Positions 18,190-25,924 of a stretch of DNA of 64,000 nt are shown piece by piece (position 1 is the first letter of the stretch; each line of letters begins with the position of its first letter). The notes below the pieces were generated by a model. It worked only from the letters and a program-made list of their open reading frames with translations, made no database searches and was not told where the DNA came from. The position numbers and the translations under genes are program-made. This DNA is from JACQAP01 sp035548375 (GTDB lineage Bacteria; Pseudomonadota; Gammaproteobacteria; Burkholderiales; JACQAP01): the NCBI GenBank assembly GCA_035548375.1, contig DASZTG010000049.1, positions 44,719-108,718 of the forward strand, in the 5' to 3' direction.

Positions 18190-18638
18190 CGGAAGCCAAT
18201 AGCCCCATTCGTCGGCAGCGCGTCGAAGGCGTTTTCCGCAGTTCGACCCCAGTAGCTGCCAAACTAAACAAAGCCGGCGAGTTGGCGAATTTTATCGTCA
18301 AGTTGAATGCCGTTCGAGACAAGACAGCGTTTCTCAACGCGATTGCCAAGGCCATGGCATTTCCGGAATATTTCGGGCACAACTGGGATGGGTTATACGA
18401 CTGCCTGCTGGATAAAGATCCCGGCCCTGGCGGAGCGGGAATCGTCTTCGAGCAAGCCTCGGGATTTGCGCGGGCGGAGCCCGATGAGTTCGCGGCCGCC
18501 GTCGATACGCTGACGGACGCCGCGGATTACTGGAAGGACGAAGGCAAAATACTGCTGGCCGTATTCGAACTGGACGCTCCGGCGCTTGCGCCGGAGCTTG
18601 CCGAATTTCAGCTGTCCAGCGAGGCCGCTGGGCGCTGA
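18186..18638 (+). CDS. Barstar-family ribonuclease inhibitor
   Basis: The 150-residue cytosolic protein has the barstar core KTAFLNAIAKAMAFPEYFG followed by HNWDGLYDCLLD. Asp68 and Asp72 correspond to the barstar acids (Asp35, Asp39) that plug the ribonuclease active site. It has an N-terminal extension of about 30 residues relative to classical barstar. The start overlaps the ribonuclease stop (ATGA at 18186-18189), so it protects the producing cell from the nuclease made just before it. Its last 31 nt overlap the 3' end of the convergent rppH gene. Confidence 0.9.
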   Translation: MTEANSPIRRQRVEGVFRSSTPVAAKLNKAGELANFIVKLNAVRDKTAFLNAIAKAMAFPEYFGHNWDGLYDCLLDKDPGPGGAGIVFEQASGFARAEPDEFAAAVDTLTDAADYWKDEGKILLAVFELDAPALAPELAEFQLSSEAAGR

Positions 18639-19144
18639 GCGCGAGGATCGTAGCCCTGGCGAGAGCGCGCAGCCATGTTCAGGAAGCGCACAAGTTCCTG
18701 CAGCGCGCGCTGGTACACATCCCGCTTGAACTCGATCACGCTGTCGAGCGGAACCCAGTAGTCGTGCCAGCGCCAGGCATCGAATTCCGGGTGCTCGGAC
18801 TGGCGCAGGCACACATCGCAATCCCGCCCCACCAATCGCAGCAGGAACCAGATCTGCTTCTGTCCGCGGTACTGGCTTCGCGTGTCACGCCTGACCCAGT
18901 TTTGCGGCACGTCGTAACGCAACCACTCGCGCGTGCGCCCCAGGATCTTCACATGGCAAGGATCGAGGCCGACCTCTTCCTTCAGCTCGCGGTACATCGC
19001 CTGCTCGGGCGTTTCGCCGGTCTTGATCCCGCCCTGCGGGAACTGCCAGGCGTGCTCCTTTATCCGCTTGCCCCAGAAGACCTCGTTCCTCACATTGCAA
19101 AGAATGATTCCTACGTTCGGGCGATAGCCATCACGATCGATCAT
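18608..19144 (-). CDS. rppH: RNA pyrophosphohydrolase (Nudix)
   Basis: The 178-residue Nudix hydrolase removes pyrophosphate from the 5' triphosphate end of mRNA and so starts RNase E decay. The Nudix box GGIKTGETPEQAMYRELKEE (followed by VGL) is complete, and the N-terminus MIDRDGYRPNVGIILCN and HAWQFPQGG are typical of RppH. The start at 19144 is chosen for this N-terminus; an in-frame Met 42 nt upstream adds residues not found in the family. It lies upstream of and convergent with the barstar gene, and close to proS, an arrangement common in Betaproteobacteria. Confidence 0.94.
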   Translation of the reverse strand: MIDRDGYRPNVGIILCNVRNEVFWGKRIKEHAWQFPQGGIKTGETPEQAMYRELKEEVGLDPCHVKILGRTREWLRYDVPQNWVRRDTRSQYRGQKQIWFLLRLVGRDCDVCLRQSEHPEFDAWRWHDYWVPLDSVIEFKRDVYQRALQELVRFLNMAARSRQGYDPRAQRPAASLDS

Positions 19145-19197
19145 GTGAGCCACCCCACTGCTTATCCAATGATCGGATTTTTCCACAAACGACGCGA

Positions 19198-19977
19198 TCA
19201 GACCAGCAAGCGCGCGGCAGACCGCGGGTTCATCTCTCGCAAGCCTTCGACAAATTTAAGGAATTCAAGGCCGTAACGCGATTGCAACGCACGCGCCGTA
19301 GCGCGCAAATCGTCCCAGCGCGGCTGTCCCGGCGATTGACGAAATGCGATCACCGCAACGTTTCCGCGCCTGGCTGCCGGCACGCAGACCACGGCCCCGA
19401 ATACGCTCTCGATGCGCTGCAGATAGGCGTCGTAGCGCCCGTCCGAGCTCCACAGGTTCACCACCAGCAATCCATCGCCGGACAATGCGGCGTGCGCGTT
19501 GGCGTAGAAATCCGCCGAGCAGAGCCCGGCGACCTGTTCGATGCCGTCATAGCCGTCGACCATCAACACGTCGCAACAATCCGGGTGCGCCGCCACCCAT
19601 GCCGCGCCATCGGCCGTTTCGACGATGAAGCGATCTTCGTCCTGCGGCACGTGGAAATATTGCCGCGCCACCGCCACGACGGCGGCCTCGGATTCGATCA
19701 CGGTGGTCCGCGCTTCCGGTAAATGGCGGTACACGAACTTCGCCAATGAACCGCCGCCCAGCCCTATCATCAGCACGCGCCCCGGTTCCGGTCGAAACAG
19801 CAGGAAGGCCATCATCGCGCGCGTGTACGACAGCACCAATTCGTAGGGATCGTCGAGCTTCATGGAACTTTGCACCGTATCGCTGCCCAGGTGCATCGAG
19901 CGAATGCCGTCCTGCTCGCTCACTTCGACGCTCACTTCGCGCTTGATGCGGCGACCGATTCTCCACTTGCCCAGCAA
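19198..19977 (-). CDS. Spermidine-synthase-like methyltransferase-fold protein
   Basis: The product, about 259 residues, contains the Rossmann motif VLMIGLGGGSLAKFVYRHLP, the acidic end of strand 2 in VIESEAAVV, and DVLMVDGYDG, the arrangement of polyamine aminopropyltransferases and related proteins. The aminopropyl-acceptor residues of true spermidine synthases are not evident, so catalytic identity is open. The start is uncertain: TTG at 19977 follows GGGAGG closely, and CTG at 19974 has better spacing; longer frames would run into proS on the other strand. It is divergent from proS with about 100 bp between. Confidence 0.75.
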   Translation of the reverse strand: MLGKWRIGRRIKREVSVEVSEQDGIRSMHLGSDTVQSSMKLDDPYELVLSYTRAMMAFLLFRPEPGRVLMIGLGGGSLAKFVYRHLPEARTTVIESEAAVVAVARQYFHVPQDEDRFIVETADGAAWVAAHPDCCDVLMVDGYDGIEQVAGLCSADFYANAHAALSGDGLLVVNLWSSDGRYDAYLQRIESVFGAVVCVPAARRGNVAVIAFRQSPGQPRWDDLRATARALQSRYGLEFLKFVEGLREMNPRSAARLLV

Positions 19978-20080
19978 GATGCCTCCCGTCTCTAAATCAA
20001 GTCGCGAGTTCGGTTTCGATGTCGCGGCCACGTTGCGGCGGACGGTAGAATAGCGGCTTTTCAATCGCGGAATCAGACGC

Positions 20081-21790
20081 ATGCGCACCTCGCAGTTTTT
20101 CATCTCCACGCTCAAGGAAGCTCCCAGCGAGGCCGAACTCCTGAGCCACAAGCTCATGCTGCGCGCGGGCCTCATCAAGAAGCTTGGCAGCGGGCTCTAC
20201 ACCTGGATGCCGCTGGGGCTTCGCGTACTGCGCAAGGTCGAGCAGGTCGTTCGCGAAGAAATGAATCGCGCGGGTGCGATGGAATTGCTGATGCCCGCCG
20301 TGCAGCCCGCCGAACTCTGGCAGGAAACCGGCCGCTGGGCGGTATTCGGCCCGCAGATGCTCAAGATCAAGGACAGGCACGACCGCGACTTCTGCTTCGG
20401 TCCCACGCACGAGGAAGTCATCACCGACATCGCACGCAGGGAGGTTCGCTCCTATCGGCAGTTGCCGCTGAACTTCTACCAGATTCAGACGAAATTCCGC
20501 GACGAGATCCGGCCGCGCTTCGGCGTCATGCGCGCGCGCGAATTCGTCATGAAGGACGCCTATTCCTTCCACGCGGACCAGGCCGACCTGGAGCGCGAAT
20601 ATCGCAACATGTATGAAACCTATTCACGCATCTTCACGCGACTCGGGCTGAAATTCCGCGCGGTAGCGGCGGACACCGGCGCCATCGGCGGCACGGGCTC
20701 GCACGAATTCCATGTGCTTGCGGATTCGGGCGAAGACTCGATCGCTTACTCCACCGCGTCGGACTACGCGGCGAACGTCGAGCTCGCGGAAGCCGTCGCG
20801 CCCGCGCAGCCCCGCAAGGCGCCGACGCAGGCAATGGAAAAGGTTCCGACTCCGGGAAAGACGACCTGCGAGGACGTCACCGACTTCCTGAAATTGCCGC
20901 TCTCGCAATCGGTGAAGGCACTCGCGGTCGTCAACGGCGACGCCATGCTCATGCTGCTCGTGCGTGGCGATCACCAGTTGAACGAAATCAAGGCGGCGAA
21001 ACTCCCGGGCCTGGATCCGTTCCGGTTCGCGACCGATAAGGAAATCGAAACCCGCATCGGTTGCCGGCCGGGTTACATCGGCCCGGTCGGCATTCCGTCC
21101 GACATCAAGGTCGTCGCGGATCGCGCCGTCGCCGCCATGAGCGATTTCATCTGCGGCGCGAACCAGGCCGGCTTCCACCTGGTCGGCGTCAATTTCGGCC
21201 GCGATCTGCCGGAGCCCGCGATCGTTGCCGACATCCGTAACGCGGTTGCAGGCGATCCGTCTCCGGACGGAAAAGGCACGCTCGACCTTTGTCGCGGCAT
21301 CGAGGTCGGGCACATCTTCCAGTTGCGCACCAAGTATTCCGAATCGATGAAGGCGACTTTCCTGGACGACGCCGGCAAGTCCCGTTTCCTCGAGATGGGC
21401 TGCTACGGGATCGGGGTATCGCGCATCGTGGCCGCGGCAATCGAGCAGGGGAACGACGAGAAGGGCATTGCCTGGCCGCTGCCCATGGCGCCTTTCCAGG
21501 TTGCGATCGCTCCGATCGGTTACCGCAAGAACCCGGAGATCAAAAAGGCCGCCGACGAGCTGCACGATGCGTTGCAGGCGGCCGGCGTCGACGTCCTGCT
21601 CGACGATCGAGACGAGCGCCCGGGCGTCATGTTTGCCGACCTCGAGCTGATCGGCGTGCCGCATCGCGTGACCGTAGGCGAACGCGGGCTGAAGGAAGGC
21701 AAGGTCGAATACCAGGCGCGCAACGACAAGACCACGACGACCGTCGAATTGCAGAAGGCCGCCGCGCACCTGATTTCGCTTTGCGGATGA
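20081..21790 (+). CDS. proS: Prolyl-tRNA synthetase, bacterial type with editing domain
   Basis: The 569-residue class II synthetase charges tRNA-Pro. Visible parts are the N-terminal SHKLMLRAGLIKKLGSGLYTWMPLG, motif 2 region QIQTKFRDEIRPRFGVMRAREF with FVMKDAYSFH, an inserted editing (INS) domain around 225-405, and motif 3 plus the anticodon-binding domain (LPMAPFQVAIAPIGY to GVDVLLDDRDERPGVMFAD). Start ATG 20081, with a TAGAAT at 20046-20051 as a possible -10. Its stop overlaps the start of a lytic transglycosylase gene. Confidence 0.96.
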   Translation: MRTSQFFISTLKEAPSEAELLSHKLMLRAGLIKKLGSGLYTWMPLGLRVLRKVEQVVREEMNRAGAMELLMPAVQPAELWQETGRWAVFGPQMLKIKDRHDRDFCFGPTHEEVITDIARREVRSYRQLPLNFYQIQTKFRDEIRPRFGVMRAREFVMKDAYSFHADQADLEREYRNMYETYSRIFTRLGLKFRAVAADTGAIGGTGSHEFHVLADSGEDSIAYSTASDYAANVELAEAVAPAQPRKAPTQAMEKVPTPGKTTCEDVTDFLKLPLSQSVKALAVVNGDAMLMLLVRGDHQLNEIKAAKLPGLDPFRFATDKEIETRIGCRPGYIGPVGIPSDIKVVADRAVAAMSDFICGANQAGFHLVGVNFGRDLPEPAIVADIRNAVAGDPSPDGKGTLDLCRGIEVGHIFQLRTKYSESMKATFLDDAGKSRFLEMGCYGIGVSRIVAAAIEQGNDEKGIAWPLPMAPFQVAIAPIGYRKNPEIKKAADELHDALQAAGVDVLLDDRDERPGVMFADLELIGVPHRVTVGERGLKEGKVEYQARNDKTTTTVELQKAAAHLISLCG

Positions 21791-22452
21791 TGAGGGCCGC
21801 CGGTGCACACGTACTCGCGCTGATCGTGCCGTTGGTGCCCTGCCTGCTCTTCGCTACGGCCTGCGTCGCAGGCGAGCAGCAGTACGAACCCCTGTCGGCA
21901 AGCGTGCGTTCCATCCTGCATCGATCGGTGGCTGATCGCGCCAGCCCGCGCCTGACTTTCGCCTCGCAAACCGAAGGCGCGGCCTGGCTCGCGGAAATGT
22001 CCCGGCGCATGCAGAAGCACATTCCCGACGACATTTCCCGCAACGATTTCCTGGTCACCGTGCAATACGAAGCCACGCGCGCCGGGCTGGATCCGCAACT
22101 GGTCCTCGGCGTCATCCAGGTGGAAAGCAAGTTCCGCAAGTACGCGGTATCCAGGGCCGGCGCCCGCGGCTACATGCAGGTCATGCCGTTCTGGCTGGCG
22201 CTGATCGGCGATGCGCAGCAGAACCTGTTCAACCTGCGCACGAATCTGCGCTACGGCTGCACGATCCTGCGGCACTACCTCGACATCGAGCACGGCGATA
22301 CCGCGCGAGCGCTGGCGCGCTACAACGGCACGCTGGGACGTTCCCGTTACTCCGACAGGGTAATGCGTGCGTGGGCGCAGGACTGGGACTACGAAACCGC
22401 GCGGGCGCGCATCGTCATCTCGCCGACAAAGTACCTGGGCGACGGCAATTAA
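21787..22452 (+). CDS. Lytic transglycosylase, SLT family 1
   Basis: The 221-residue exported protein has a signal peptide (about 1-29, ending CVAG), then an SLT domain: LVLGVIQVESKFRKYAVS with the catalytic Glu in QVES, GARGYMQVMPFW and ALARYNGTLGRSRYS. It cleaves peptidoglycan with formation of 1,6-anhydromuramic acid in the periplasm. ATG 21787 overlaps the proS stop (ATGA), implying coupled translation; a second Met directly follows. It is convergent with the thioredoxin-like gene, stops overlapping by 4 bp. Confidence 0.92.
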   Translation: MMRAAGAHVLALIVPLVPCLLFATACVAGEQQYEPLSASVRSILHRSVADRASPRLTFASQTEGAAWLAEMSRRMQKHIPDDISRNDFLVTVQYEATRAGLDPQLVLGVIQVESKFRKYAVSRAGARGYMQVMPFWLALIGDAQQNLFNLRTNLRYGCTILRHYLDIEHGDTARALARYNGTLGRSRYSDRVMRAWAQDWDYETARARIVISPTKYLGDGN

Positions 22453-22916
22453 CCCTGCTTGCGGGCGGCGATCAGGCGCTCGATCTGCCTGCGCGTGATC
22501 TTGCCCACGTGGCGCTCGGCCAGCTTGCCCTGGGGGTCGTAGATGAAGGTCGTGGGTAAACCATCCACCTGCCCGATGCTCTCGGAAATCTTGCGGTCGC
22601 CCAGCACTATCGGGTAGTTCACGAACATGCCGTCGGCGAATTGCACGACCTGCTTGGCATCCTGGAATTCCATCGCGATGCCGATGACCTCGACGTCCTT
22701 GCGGCCATCCTTGACGGCGACGAGATCGGGGATTTCCTCCAGGCACGGCGGGCACCAGGTCGCCCAGAAATTCACGATCACCCACTTGCCGCGATAGCCC
22801 GACAGGCTGTGGCTCTTGCCCTCCACGTCCGTCAGCGTGAAGTTCTCGGCGATGGCGGCACCCGCCGCGCAAAGCATCGCGGCGACCAGCAATAAACGAC
22901 AGGCAAGCTGCTTCAA
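22449..22916 (-). CDS. TlpA/ResA-like periplasmic thiol-disulfide protein
   Basis: The 155-residue protein has a signal peptide (about 1-23) and a thioredoxin fold with the active site FWATWCPPC, followed by VDGLPTTFIYDPQGK, where the cis-Pro lies (LPTT). It probably reduces disulfides or apocytochrome cysteines in the periplasm. It lies 9 nt downstream of the yihY-like gene on the same strand, so both may be co-transcribed; its stop overlaps that of the convergent lytic transglycosylase. Confidence 0.9.
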   Translation of the reverse strand: MKQLACRLLLVAAMLCAAGAAIAENFTLTDVEGKSHSLSGYRGKWVIVNFWATWCPPCLEEIPDLVAVKDGRKDVEVIGIAMEFQDAKQVVQFADGMFVNYPIVLGDRKISESIGQVDGLPTTFIYDPQGKLAERHVGKITRRQIERLIAARKQG

Positions 22917-22925
22917 GGTGGCTCC

Positions 22926-24191
22926 TCAGGCAATCCGGGCGGCGCGAGCGCCGCTGTGCTGCGGCGTGAACAGTTCCCGCAGGCTGAAATCCAGTTCGCC
23001 GTCCACGGTAGCAGATACGTTCGCCACGAGCTTGCGGATGGCCGCCTCCTCGCTGACGCTGCCGGCATCGCGCCCGATCACGAACAACCGGAAGATCTCC
23101 TTGACCGGGATGCCGCCGGCGTCGCGCGCCAGCACCCAGCCGTTGCCCTGCAGCTTCGCGACCCAGCCGGCCGAGACCAGCTTGTCCAGGATGGACTCGG
23201 CGTCCTCCCACGAGAGCTTCAATGCCGTGCGCAATTGCTGCAGGTTGAGCACGTAGCCCTCACCGTAGGCGCGGAAGAGCATTTTCAGGATTTCGATCGC
23301 CGAGACGAACTGCGCGCCCGGCGCCTGCTTGAGCAGCACGCCGCCGCTGCGCCAGTAGGGCAGTACCGCCGTGATGACCGCGGCGAAGACGATGACGACC
23401 CAGGAAAGGTAGATCCACATCAGCAGGATCGGCAGGCTGGCAAACGTGCCGTACACCAGCTTGTAGTTCGCGAAATTGGCGATGAAATGCCCGAACAGGA
23501 TTTTCATCGCCTCGAATGCGAACGCGGCGATGATCCCGCCTACGACCGCATCGAGTACGGTGACCTGGCGGTTCGGCACCGTGCGGTAAAGAAATCCGAA
23601 CGCCACCGATGTCAGGAACAGCGGCCCGAGCTTGAGCAACGCCACCATGAATTCTGGCGCCTGCTTGCCCACGCCGAGCGACTGCGACACCAGCCAGGAC
23701 GTCAGCGACAGGCTGCCGCCGATCAGCATCGGCCCGATCGTCAGCACCGACCAGTAGATCAGCACGCGCTGGATCAGCGAGCGCGGACGCTTGACGCGCC
23801 AGATGGTGTTGAACGCGCGGTCGATGGTGAGCATCAGCATGATCGCGGTGACGCCGAGCAGCACGATGCCCAGCGCGGTCAACCGCGCCGCATTTTCCGT
23901 GAACTGCTGCATGTAGACCGTGACCAGCCGGGACGAGCCCGCGGGAACCAGGTTGCTCGCCACGTAAAGCTTCAGCGTCTCGACCACGTTGTCGAACACG
24001 GGAAACGCGGTCATGACCGTCGCCATGATCGTGATCAACGGCACCAGTGCCAGCATCGTCGTGAACGTGAGGCTGCCGCAAAGCTGGAAGCAACGCTCCT
24101 CCTTGAAGCGCCGGTACACCAGGACGACGAAGTTCCCCAGCAACCGGAACTGGCGGGGAATGTCCTTCAGCGAATGCAGCTCGAGTTTCAT
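22926..24191 (-). CDS. YihY/BrkB-family inner-membrane protein
   Basis: The 421-residue protein has about six membrane helices in its first 280 residues (CGSLTFTTMLALVPLITIMAT, LTALGIVLLGVTAIMLML, LPILLMWIYLSWVVIVFAA) and a soluble winged-helix-like C-terminal region (LSWEDAESILDKLVSAGWVAK). YihY was once called RNase BN, an assignment later withdrawn; the real role is unknown. Its N-terminus RFKEERCFQLCGSLTFTT is typical. It is divergent from wrbA and upstream of the TlpA-like gene. Confidence 0.88.
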   Translation of the reverse strand: MKLELHSLKDIPRQFRLLGNFVVLVYRRFKEERCFQLCGSLTFTTMLALVPLITIMATVMTAFPVFDNVVETLKLYVASNLVPAGSSRLVTVYMQQFTENAARLTALGIVLLGVTAIMLMLTIDRAFNTIWRVKRPRSLIQRVLIYWSVLTIGPMLIGGSLSLTSWLVSQSLGVGKQAPEFMVALLKLGPLFLTSVAFGFLYRTVPNRQVTVLDAVVGGIIAAFAFEAMKILFGHFIANFANYKLVYGTFASLPILLMWIYLSWVVIVFAAVITAVLPYWRSGGVLLKQAPGAQFVSAIEILKMLFRAYGEGYVLNLQQLRTALKLSWEDAESILDKLVSAGWVAKLQGNGWVLARDAGGIPVKEIFRLFVIGRDAGSVSEEAAIRKLVANVSATVDGELDFSLRELFTPQHSGARAARIA

Positions 24192-24216
24192 GTCGGAGGG
24201 CCGGGAGGGCTGTCGA

Positions 24217-24222
24217 TATAAT
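24217..24222 (+). promoter_or_regulatory. -10 element (TATAAT) for wrbA, possibly bidirectional
   Basis: A perfect TATAAT lies about 57 bp upstream of the wrbA start. The overlapping reverse complement of 24218-24223 reads TATTAT, so the same AT-rich core could serve the divergent yihY-like gene, although that gene starts only 26 bp away. No convincing -35 was found. Confidence 0.4.
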
Positions 24223-24232
24223 AAGGCTTCCC

Positions 24233-24248
24233 TGCTGTGAAAACAGCA
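24233..24248 (+). promoter_or_regulatory. GNRA-tetraloop hairpin in the wrbA leader
   Basis: TGCTGT (24233-24238), GAAA, ACAGCA (24243-24248): perfect 6-bp stem closed by a GNRA-type tetraloop, about 30 nt before the wrbA start. It could stabilise the leader or bind a protein; no T-run follows, so it is not a terminator. Confidence 0.3.
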
Positions 24249-24279
24249 TTCGGCACGGGGTCGGGCGGGTCCTTAGACG

Positions 24280-24873
24280 ATGCAGGAAATCCTGGTTCTG
24301 TACTACAGCCAGACCGGCGCGGTGAGGCAAATGGCGCAGTTCATCGCGCGCGGGATCGAAAAGGTCCCGCAGACCGGCGCACGCCTGCGCACGGTGCCCA
24401 AGGTGTCCACGGTCACGGAAGCATCGGAACCGGCGATCCCGGACGCCGGCGCACCCTATGTCGAATACGCAGACCTGGAGCAATGCGCCGGCCTGGCCCT
24501 CGGCAGCCCCACGCGCTTCGGCAACATGGCCGCCCCGTTGAAGTACTTCATTGACGGCACCGGCGGCCTGTGGCTGAAGGGTGCGATGAGCGGAAAGCCC
24601 GCGGCCGTGTTCACGTCGTCCGCGTCGATGCACGGCGGCCAGGAGTCGACGCTGCTGTCGATGATGCTGCCGCTGCTGCACCATGGCATGGTCATCGTGG
24701 GCATTCCCTACACGGAGCCCGGCCTCATGGGCACGCGCGCCGGCGGCACGCCGTATGGCGCGAGCCATCTTGCGGGCGCGAATGCCGACCAGCCGGTCAG
24801 CGAGGACGAGAAGCGCCTGTGCATCGCGCTCGGCACCCGGCTCGCCGAAACCGCGCAAAAGCTGTTGCGATGA
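24280..24873 (+). CDS. wrbA: NAD(P)H:quinone oxidoreductase WrbA (flavodoxin-like)
   Basis: The 197-residue flavodoxin-fold protein has the FMN phosphate loop YYSQTGAVRQMA, the hallmark GSPTRFGNMAAPLKYFID and SSASMHGGQESTLLSMMLPLLHHGM. WrbA reduces quinones by two electrons using FMN and protects against redox cycling. Start ATG 24280 begins with the first beta strand (MQEILVLYYS). It is followed 10 nt later by a HugZ-like flavin/heme protein, so it probably leads an operon through the DUF2069 and gluQ genes. Confidence 0.94.
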   Translation: MQEILVLYYSQTGAVRQMAQFIARGIEKVPQTGARLRTVPKVSTVTEASEPAIPDAGAPYVEYADLEQCAGLALGSPTRFGNMAAPLKYFIDGTGGLWLKGAMSGKPAAVFTSSASMHGGQESTLLSMMLPLLHHGMVIVGIPYTEPGLMGTRAGGTPYGASHLAGANADQPVSEDEKRLCIALGTRLAETAQKLLR

Positions 24874-24883
24874 CCGGGCCCAC

Positions 24884-25576
24884 ATGAGCCGCGGCTCCGA
24901 AGCACGCAAGGTCGTCCGGCGCTTCACGGCAGGCGTGCTCGCCACGCAGTCCCAGAAGCACCCCGGCTACCCCTACGCCTCCTCCCTGCCCTTCTGCACC
25001 GACCAGCGCGGCCGCGTCGTCGTGCTGATCAGCCATCTCGCGGAGCATACCCGCAACGCGGACGCCCAGCGCAAAGCCGGTTTCCTGGTCTCTCCTCTTG
25101 GCGCCGGATTGCAGGAACAGGCGCGCGTGAGCATGGTGGGGGACATCGAGCCGGTCGAGGAAGCGACGCTATCCGCGCGCTACCTGCGCTTCTTCCCGGA
25201 AGCGCAGCAGTATCTGGACATCGGCGGATTCCGCTTCTTCCGGCTGGAGCCGCGCTCGCTGCGCTTCATCGCCGGCTTCGGCAGCATCCACACGATCGCC
25301 CCGGAAAGCTATCTCGCCGGCGCGCATGCGCTTGCGGACGCGGAAGAGGACATCCTCGCCCACATGAACGCGGACCATGCGCACAACCTGCGCGACTACT
25401 GCCGGCACGTGCACGGTCGCGATGCCGAAAACCCAACCATGATCGGCATCGACTGCGACGGGTTCGACGTGCGCGCGGACTCGGAAATCCTGCGCTTCGA
25501 TTTCGAAGCGGAAATCGTCGACGCCGGCCAGGCCAGAGGCGAATTGATTCGTCTCGCACAGGCCAGCCGCGCATGA
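24884..25576 (+). CDS. HugZ-like/pyridoxamine-phosphate-oxidase-fold protein
   Basis: The 230-residue protein has an N-terminal split-barrel domain (TAGVLATQSQKHPGYPYASSLPF, VLISHLAEHTRNADAQRKAG) and a C-terminal DUF2470-type region (EEDILAHMNADHAHNLRDYC, then GIDCDGFDVRADS). The NADHAHNLRDYC stretch is the heme-linked region of HugZ-type proteins, suggesting heme binding or degradation; a flavin oxidase role remains possible. Start ATG 24884, 10 nt after wrbA; the stop overlaps the next gene by ATGA. Confidence 0.82.
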   Translation: MSRGSEARKVVRRFTAGVLATQSQKHPGYPYASSLPFCTDQRGRVVVLISHLAEHTRNADAQRKAGFLVSPLGAGLQEQARVSMVGDIEPVEEATLSARYLRFFPEAQQYLDIGGFRFFRLEPRSLRFIAGFGSIHTIAPESYLAGAHALADAEEDILAHMNADHAHNLRDYCRHVHGRDAENPTMIGIDCDGFDVRADSEILRFDFEAEIVDAGQARGELIRLAQASRA

Positions 25577-25917
25577 TGCGCGCGTGTCGCGCCGTCGCGG
25601 GCACCAGCCTGGTCGCCCTCGTTTTTCTTTGCGTCGACTGGGAGCTGTGGCTGGCGCCGGTTCGTCCGGGAGGATCGCTGCTGGCGCTGAAGGCCCTGCC
25701 CCTGCTGCTTCCGCTCGCGGGCATCCTGCGGGGCAGGCGCTATACCTACCAGTGGTCGTCCATGCTGGTTCTTGCCTACTTTGCCGAAGGCGTCGTGCGC
25801 GCCTGGAGCGAGAGCGGCGTCTACCGTGCGGCAGCGATCGGCGAAATCCTGCTCTCCCTCATCTTTTTTGTCGCCACCGTAGGATACGCGCGAATGTCGG
25901 CGCGCAAACCCGCCTGA
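25573..25917 (+). CDS. DUF2069-family small membrane protein
   Basis: The 114-residue hydrophobic protein has about four membrane segments (TSLVALVFLCVDWELWLA, LLALKALPLLLPLAGIL, YTYQWSSMLVLAYFAEGVVRA, AAIGEILLSLIFFVATVGYA). The pattern LKALPLLLPLxGxLRGRRYTYQWxSML is characteristic of DUF2069 proteins, whose function is unknown. It often neighbours wrbA, as here. The start overlaps the previous stop; two consecutive ATGs make the first residue ambiguous. Confidence 0.88.
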   Translation: MMRACRAVAGTSLVALVFLCVDWELWLAPVRPGGSLLALKALPLLLPLAGILRGRRYTYQWSSMLVLAYFAEGVVRAWSESGVYRAAAIGEILLSLIFFVATVGYARMSARKPA

Positions 25918-25924
25918 ACCGGGC

